Part shown: in pieces, positions 59,642 to 64,000 of the stretch
Layout: each line of letters begins with the position of its first letter
How positions within the stretch are numbered: position 1 is the stretch's first letter
From: Sphingobacteriales bacterium
GTDB taxonomy: Bacteria; Bacteroidota; Bacteroidia; Chitinophagales; Chitinophagaceae
Direction: 5' to 3'
NCBI GenBank assembly: GCA_016192105.1
Contig: JACPUV010000026.1
Coordinates: 342,378 to 406,377 of the forward strand
Length of the DNA: 64,000 nucleotides
Position numbers and translations under genes: made by a program
The notes under the pieces: generated by a model
Database searches by the model: none
What the model saw: only the letters and a program-made list of their open reading frames with translations
Told to the model about the DNA's origin: nothing

Positions 59642-61018
59642 CTACAGATCGGTCCAGGTTTGCCTGGCAAACTGCTCCAGGGAAGGGTCCCTGGCGCCCA
59701 TCAACAGCAATACACAATTGTCACTGAGGTGCGGCCGTACAGTCGCTAAAAAATCATTCCGGTCCTCCACAAAGAAAGCGGACTTGCCCAGCGCCCTGAG
59801 GTCATTGACCAGGTCGTTAGCAGAAATATCTTTTACAGCAGTGCCGCCGGCGTAGAAGATCTCGCTCATCCAGATCTCGTCCCCCGGGCGCAATACAGCC
59901 GCCAGTTCCTTCACAAAATCAGCGCGTAAAAATTTGGTAGGCTTATAGCCATGCGGCTGAAACCAGGCAATGAGCCTGGGACTGACCGGCTGACAGGCAG
60001 CTATTGCGGCTGCGCACTTCACCGGGTTATGGGCATAATCATCAATCAGCCAGATGCCGTGTTTATTGCCCAGCACCTGGTGGCGCCGGTAAATTCCTTC
60101 ATAGCTTTCCAGGGCAGTTGCGCAAACAGGCAGGTCCACTCCCAACTGATGCGCCACCGCGATTGCCGCAACTGCATTCTCCATATTGTGTTTACCCGGC
60201 AGGTGCAGGCTGAAGTGTTGCCCGTTCACCATAAAACGGATTGCCATTCCCTCCTGCCTGAAATCAACAGCCGTGTACCCCGCAGGATGGCCGGGATCCG
60301 TGGAAAAATCATTCGCTGCTCCTGCGGATAAGGGAACAGTCAGGGGATGCGACTGGTTGGTCACAAATTTTTTGCTGTTGCTTTTGAATCTGGCAAAGAT
60401 GGTCAGCAGTTCATCAATCTCCTGGTGATCCTTATCGATATTCAGCAGCAGGCCAGTCTCGGGTTTGTATTGCACAATGGATCCATCGCTTTCATCGGCT
60501 TCAATAACCAGGAAGTCCCCTGCTCCCACTTTCGCATTCCCGATCTTCCCTTCCCGGATAATGCTGATCAGCCCGGCCCCACTGATAATGCTGGGTTCCA
60601 ATCCCGCTTTTTCCAGTATATCAAACAACATGGCGCTGGTGGTACTTTTGCCGCTGGTCCCTCCTACCGCAATCGTCCTTTTACTGGCCGCAATCAGGGC
60701 CAGGAGTTCAGAGCGGCGCAGGATGGGAATATTCAATTGTTTGGCCTTCTGCACTTCCGCCACTGTATCTTCTATCGCGGCCGATACCACCACCAGGTCG
60801 GTGGCCGCGGTAATCCCCTCCCCGTTCTGTACAAAACAACGGATACCTTCCGCTTCCAGTTTTTCCTTTGTTTCATTGTACACACCGGGCACAAAAAAAC
60901 GGTCGCTCCCGCTTACATTTTTACCAATGCCTCCCAGGTACTGGGCCAGGGCGCTCATCCCGGTACCGGCCACACCGATAAAGAAGGGATTTTTAAAATC
61001 ATGGATGGAAGAAATCAT
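59642..61018 (-). CDS. Mur ligase family protein (MurC/Mpl-like)
   Basis: The ATG at 61018 (MISSIHDFKN) gives 458 residues. The N-terminal UDP-binding fold (FFIGVAGTGMSALAQYL) is MurC-type. The central ATPase loop reads GGTSGKST (119-126), whereas MurC has GTHGKTT. EADESDGSI, HNMENAVAAIAVAHQLG and YAHNPVKCAAAI are the later Mur signatures. It lies outside any division/cell wall cluster, so it is probably a second enzyme (murein peptide recycling or another amide ligase) rather than the essential MurC. Substrate undetermined. Confidence 0.8.
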   Translation of the reverse strand: MISSIHDFKNPFFIGVAGTGMSALAQYLGGIGKNVSGSDRFFVPGVYNETKEKLEAEGIRCFVQNGEGITAATDLVVVSAAIEDTVAEVQKAKQLNIPILRRSELLALIAASKRTIAVGGTSGKSTTSAMLFDILEKAGLEPSIISGAGLISIIREGKIGNAKVGAGDFLVIEADESDGSIVQYKPETGLLLNIDKDHQEIDELLTIFARFKSNSKKFVTNQSHPLTVPLSAGAANDFSTDPGHPAGYTAVDFRQEGMAIRFMVNGQHFSLHLPGKHNMENAVAAIAVAHQLGVDLPVCATALESYEGIYRRHQVLGNKHGIWLIDDYAHNPVKCAAAIAACQPVSPRLIAWFQPHGYKPTKFLRADFVKELAAVLRPGDEIWMSEIFYAGGTAVKDISANDLVNDLRALGKSAFFVEDRNDFLATVRPHLSDNCVLLLMGARDPSLEQFARQTWTDL

Positions 61019-61203
61019 GTGCAAAGAAAAGAAATTACAGGGACACAGGAAGAACAGACCTCCTGCAAAAAGCAGGTCACCGGGCCCGCAAAACAAAAGA
61101 CCAGCACCTGCTGTTTCCTGGCGCCCTGTTTCTTGCATAAAAGCAGGGAATATGCTACATTTAAAACTGAACCTTCAGTTTTTCAGTACAGGTACAGCAT
61201 ACG

Positions 61204-61668
61204 ATGAAAAGTAAAATGATACCAGAACCTTATCCAAAAGTTTATTTATACAGGCGGATCGTGCAGGCGAAACTGTTTATTGACCGTCATTATGCGGATC
61301 CGATTGACCTGGACAATATTTCCGATGAAGCGTACTTTTCAAAATTCCATTTTATCCGGCTTTTTAAAAAGATATATGGCAGAACTCCTCATCAGTACCT
61401 GATCTCCGTACGCCTGGATAAAGCGATGGGATTATTAAAAGCCGGGATTCCTGTTTCGTCAGCCTGTTTGGCAGTCGGGTTTGAAAGCCTCAGTTCTTTC
61501 AGCGGGCTGTTTAAACGGGTAAACGGGGTTACGCCTTCTGCATACCTGGCCCGGCAGCAGGAAATAAAAGCGCAAATGACCCGCTTCCCCCTTGATTTTG
61601 TCCCCGGTTGTTTTGCCAGCAAAAATGGCTGGCTGCAGAATCGCAATTTTAGAGAACCGGGAATTTAG
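61204..61668 (+). CDS. AraC-family regulator, stand-alone DNA-binding domain
   Basis: The 154 residues consist almost only of the double helix-turn-helix: AKLFIDRHYADPIDLDNIS, FHFIRLFKKIYGRTPHQYL, then VSSACLAVGFESLSSFSGLF and FKRVNGVTPSAYLARQ. No ligand domain is present. The short tail has FVPGCFA. It is followed after 41 bp by a VOC protein and 12 bp later by a DUF1569 protein, which may be its targets or operon partners. Confidence 0.92.
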   Translation: MKSKMIPEPYPKVYLYRRIVQAKLFIDRHYADPIDLDNISDEAYFSKFHFIRLFKKIYGRTPHQYLISVRLDKAMGLLKAGIPVSSACLAVGFESLSSFSGLFKRVNGVTPSAYLARQQEIKAQMTRFPLDFVPGCFASKNGWLQNRNFREPGI

Positions 61669-61709
61669 ATTATCCTCTTTCTTTGTCCCTTCATTAAACA
61701 AATCAGGTT

Positions 61710-62117
61710 ATGATCACCAGAATGACACATGTAAGCATTTATGTCACCAACCAGGACAGGGCTTACGACTTCTACACCCATAAACTCGGGTTTAAAGTAG
61801 TAAAAGAAGTGCCCATGGGTAATGGGGACCGCTGGATCACGGTTTCTCCGCCGGAACAACCGGATCTTGAATTAATATTATCTCCCGTTACCCGGGGGCT
61901 GTATTCCAAAGAAATTGTTGCTGCTTTAACAGAACTGGTGGAAAAAGGAACTTTTGGAGCGGGGCTTTTCACCTGCAAGGACATCTTTGCCACCTATGAA
62001 GAACTAAAAGCAAAGGGTGTTGAATTCACCAAACCGCCCACCAAAGAATTCTACGGCACCGAAGCCGTCTTTAAAGATGATTCCGGCAACTGGTTTTCAC
62101 TCGCCCAACTCGTTTAA
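61710..62117 (+). CDS. VOC-family protein (glyoxalase/bleomycin-resistance fold)
   Basis: A 135-residue protein with two VOC modules: MTHVSIYVTNQDRAYDFYTH with LGFKVVKEVPMGNGDRWITV, and FTCKDIFATYEELKAKGVEF with FKDDSGNWFSLAQ. Such proteins bind a metal and act as isomerases, dioxygenases or drug-binding proteins; the role is not clear here. It lies in the AraC-VOC-DUF1569 group. Confidence 0.92.
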   Translation: MITRMTHVSIYVTNQDRAYDFYTHKLGFKVVKEVPMGNGDRWITVSPPEQPDLELILSPVTRGLYSKEIVAALTELVEKGTFGAGLFTCKDIFATYEELKAKGVEFTKPPTKEFYGTEAVFKDDSGNWFSLAQLV

Positions 62118-62129
62118 CCCCGCAGTAAT

Positions 62130-62576
62130 ATGAAAACAGTTTTTGACAGCGTGACAAGGGATGAACTCATTGGCCGCATCCGGTCACTCGATGAAAACAG
62201 CAGGGCCCGGTGGGGCCGTATGAATGTTTACCAGATGCTGAAACATGGCCGGCTTTGGGAAGAAATGATGGCCGGCCGGCTCCGGTGTAAACGGGTTTTT
62301 GCAGGCCGTCTGTTTGGCAGGCTGCTGTTGAAGCGTGTGCTGAAAGATGACAGCCCGCTGATGCGGAAGGCGGCCAGCAGCCCGGAACTGCTTGTAAAAG
62401 AAACCACGGGCGATATAGCTGCCGAAAAAGCAAAATGGATCGCCCTGATACAGGATTATGCCCATTTTTCAAACCCCGGCTTCGTGCATCCATTTTTCGG
62501 GGAAATGACAAAAGAACAAATCGGGTATTTTGCCTATAAACATGCCGACCATCACCTCCGCCAGTTTACTAGTTAA
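62130..62576 (+). CDS. DUF1569 protein (DinB-like four-helix fold)
   Basis: The 148 residues include TRDELIGRIRSLDENSRARW, GRMNVYQMLKHGRLWEEM with a metal-type histidine, FSNPGFVHPFFGEMTKEQ and YKHADHHLRQF with further histidines. These fit the DUF1569 branch of the DinB/YfiT superfamily, whose members bind a divalent metal and are often stress-linked. It follows the VOC gene by 12 bp. In the gap after it, CAGTTCAGC (62650-62658) and GCTGAACTG (62666-62674) form a 9-bp hairpin. Confidence 0.85.
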   Translation: MKTVFDSVTRDELIGRIRSLDENSRARWGRMNVYQMLKHGRLWEEMMAGRLRCKRVFAGRLFGRLLLKRVLKDDSPLMRKAASSPELLVKETTGDIAAEKAKWIALIQDYAHFSNPGFVHPFFGEMTKEQIGYFAYKHADHHLRQFTS

Positions 62577-62794
62577 CCCAAAAACAACCATGAACGAGCG
62601 GATAAAACAGGTTGACCCGGTAACAAAAAAATTTAAGGAAACATACATGCAGTTCAGCCGGTGCAGCTGAACTGAAAACAGATTATGTTCTGCTTATTAT
62701 GCACGTAGGGCGGCATGATAACCGGACAAGCGAATTGTCCGTGCAAGTACGGGGCAGGAAATAAGAATGCTTACCCTGCTGTACTGCCTGAACA

Positions 62795-63322
62795 TTACCC
62801 CCTGTCCTTACCCGGCGCCCTTTGTTCACGGCTGTTCCGGATCATATCCGCATAGCCCCATTTTTTTGCCAGGGCATTTACGGCCTGTGCAATCCTTCCC
62901 GTTTTAGTCGGATCTGTTTTAGCGCTGTCGATCCATTTGCTGAAATAACGCTGATGTGAACCGGTCAGGCTTTGGAAAAAAGACAGGGCCGCAGGCTCAT
63001 CTGCCAGGCAATCCATAAAATCAGGGTTGAAAACAAAATCAGACTTATCCTCCGTCAGTTGCACACTTAGCAGGCCCCCCTGCTTTTTGCCAATCGCCTT
63101 TCGCATACCCGCATTCAGGGCCATGATGAAGAGTCCGCCGCCCATCGGGATAAGGGAGACCCGTTTAATGGCATAATTATCCAGCCGGCCCTTTACCTTG
63201 AATTCCTTTTTATTCCCGGGTTTTAACAGGCCGGCGATATCCGCCGGGATTTCGATATAGGTCCAGCCGGATTTTTCTCCTTTTTGCCCAAACTTATGTA
63301 TGGTGGTGGTGAAGCGAACCAT
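62795..63322 (-). CDS. DUF1905/YdeI-like protein
   Basis: The 175 residues start with a DUF1905 beta-barrel (GWTYIEIPADIAGLLKPG, KVKGRLDNYAIKRVSLIP, MGGGLFIMALNAGMRKAIG). They end with a YdeI/OmpD-associated helical part (SLTGSHQRYFSKWIDSAKT, TGRIAQAVNALAKKWGYADM). This two-part layout is common in Bacteroidota and Actinobacteria. Function unknown; single gene, divergent from the iron-permease-like gene. Confidence 0.88.
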   Translation of the reverse strand: MVRFTTTIHKFGQKGEKSGWTYIEIPADIAGLLKPGNKKEFKVKGRLDNYAIKRVSLIPMGGGLFIMALNAGMRKAIGKKQGGLLSVQLTEDKSDFVFNPDFMDCLADEPAALSFFQSLTGSHQRYFSKWIDSAKTDPTKTGRIAQAVNALAKKWGYADMIRNSREQRAPGKDRG

Positions 63323-63391
63323 GGATGAAAATTAAATTCTACTTTCAGTATGCTTTGTACACCCAAAATAATAAATCTTCAATTAACCCGT

Positions 63392-63880
63392 ATGGACAAG
63401 ATTGCGCTCCCCTTTTTTGAACGCTTTGCGTCAAAAGTCACCAAAGCCACCGGCAAGCCACTGGCCTTTATCCTGGCCTGCTTTATCATTCTTTTATGGA
63501 TCATTACCGGACCGGTCTTTCATTTTTCGGATACCTGGCAACTGGTCATTAATACCGGCACCACGATCATCACCTTCCTGATGGTCTTTGTGATCCAGCA
63601 TTCGCAGAACAAGGACAGTGTGGCTGTGCAGTTGAAACTGAACGAACTGATCGCCGCATCTGCGACAGCCAGTAACCGGCTGGTGGATGTGGAAGATCTT
63701 TCCGCCCAGGAGCTGGAAACTTTAAAGAAGTTTTACATCAGGCTATCCGCCCTGGCCAAACAGGAAAGAAACATACACCGCACTCATTCCATTGATGAAG
63801 CCGAATCCAAACACCAGTTTAAAACAAGGGCCCAGTACCCATTGGATCAATCGGCTATTGAGGAAAACAGGCAGGAATAA
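63392..63880 (+). CDS. Low-affinity iron permease family protein
   Basis: From the ATG at 63392 (MDKIALPFFERFASKV), 162 residues. Two membrane helices (about 20-40 and 50-70) carry GKPLAFILACFIILLWIITG and NTGTTIITFLMVFVIQHSQN, followed by the conserved KDSVAVQLKLNELIAA. The family (pfam Iron_permease) shares a motif with yeast Fet4, but metal transport by the bacterial members is not established. Ends 120 bp before the right edge of the window. Confidence 0.88.
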   Translation: MDKIALPFFERFASKVTKATGKPLAFILACFIILLWIITGPVFHFSDTWQLVINTGTTIITFLMVFVIQHSQNKDSVAVQLKLNELIAASATASNRLVDVEDLSAQELETLKKFYIRLSALAKQERNIHRTHSIDEAESKHQFKTRAQYPLDQSAIEENRQE

Positions 63881-63909
63881 TTTTAATTGAGGGCAAAGAC
63901 CGGGAATGG

Positions 63910-64000
63910 TCGTCTCTGCGTTCTCTGCATCTCAGCAGTTAACTCAAATTAAGCAGGGTTAAATTCTGCCCCCCATAATTGGGCCGCAGGGGCGCAGAGA
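63910..64000. repeat. CGCAGAG-type repeat segment at the right edge
   Basis: TCTCTGCGTTCTC (63914-63926), the reverse complement of the GAGAACGCAGAGA word of the 29-kb repeat, is followed by GCCGCAGGGGCGCAGAGA (63983-64000) in the forward sense. The two orientations face each other over about 55 bp. The element continues beyond the window. Confidence 0.7.

Noticed and set aside
60347..61207. 286-codon plus-strand open frame opposite the Mur ligase gene
   Set aside because: Composition of a shadow frame and no likeness to any family; the minus strand carries all Mur signatures.
62590..62670. Small open frame of 26 codons after the DUF1569 gene
   Set aside because: No likeness to a known peptide, and its 3' end lies in a 9-bp hairpin; kept only as a possible gene relic.

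Overview
The window is a stretch of chromosome from a member of the Bacteroidota, most likely of the order Chitinophagales (family Chitinophagaceae). Reasons: several upstream regions carry the Bacteroidota promoter form (TTG, about 20 nt, TAnnTTTG), Shine-Dalgarno sites are not evident, and there are many family-typical proteins (a TonB-dependent receptor with a carboxypeptidase-regulatory-like N-terminus, a DUF5686 protein, DUF4878 lipoproteins, a Bacteroidota-type homogentisate dioxygenase, a PLDc_N mini-protein, a sigma-70 ECF factor beside a small anti-sigma-like membrane protein). No tRNA, rRNA, insertion sequence, prophage or CRISPR array was seen.

Layout. 1-9.6 kb: end of ilvA, then a nitrogen assimilation block (gltB, gltD, ammonium transporter, outer-membrane porin) closed by hairpin terminators. 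9.6-14.2 kb (minus strand): agmatine-to-putrescine pair aguB-aguA with its own promoter, and PEP carboxylase. 14.3-18.9 kb (minus): the alpha ribosomal operon infA-rpmJ-rpsM-rpsK-rpsD-rpoA-rplQ, detached from the spc operon, with its own promoter and terminator. 18.9-26.1 kb (minus): a complete tripartite ABC exporter (TetR, TolC, HlyD, two ATPases, two permeases), the split equivalent of E. coli CecR-YbhGFSR, with three candidate TetR operator palindromes. 26.2-34.5 kb: secreted and redox proteins, an 86-88 bp tandem repeat, homogentisate dioxygenase, Nudix, phosphoesterase, PD40 and TPR lipoproteins. 34.6-45.6 kb: rpe, a TonB-dependent receptor, a methyltransferase, a decayed DUF2867 gene, two RibD-C/DHFR-like proteins and DUF5686. 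45.8-51 kb: a cytosolic histidine kinase with twelve PAS domains. 51.5-64 kb: phoH, YiiX-type hydrolase, DUF4878 lipoproteins, fluoride channel plus pyrophosphatase, a half-size TSUP permease, NlpC/P60 peptidase, ECF sigma/anti-sigma pair, nucleoside deaminase, MurC-like ligase and a few small stress-type proteins.

The most unusual structure is non-coding. Many intergenic gaps hold arrays of degenerate 7-base units in strict 7-nt phase. The unit sequence differs from gap to gap, and in several arrays the second half is the reverse complement of the first, so the RNA can fold into a hairpin. All six gaps of the ribosomal alpha operon contain such an array, each placed directly after the stop codon of the preceding gene. 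Further arrays lie in the gltB-gltD gap and in at least six other gaps. A related 8-base class (CGCAGAG-like) forms the tandem repeat near 29 kb and recurs at the right edge of the window. This family of elements is the best candidate here for something undescribed. All functional statements about it are inference; the periodicity and placement are read directly from the sequence.
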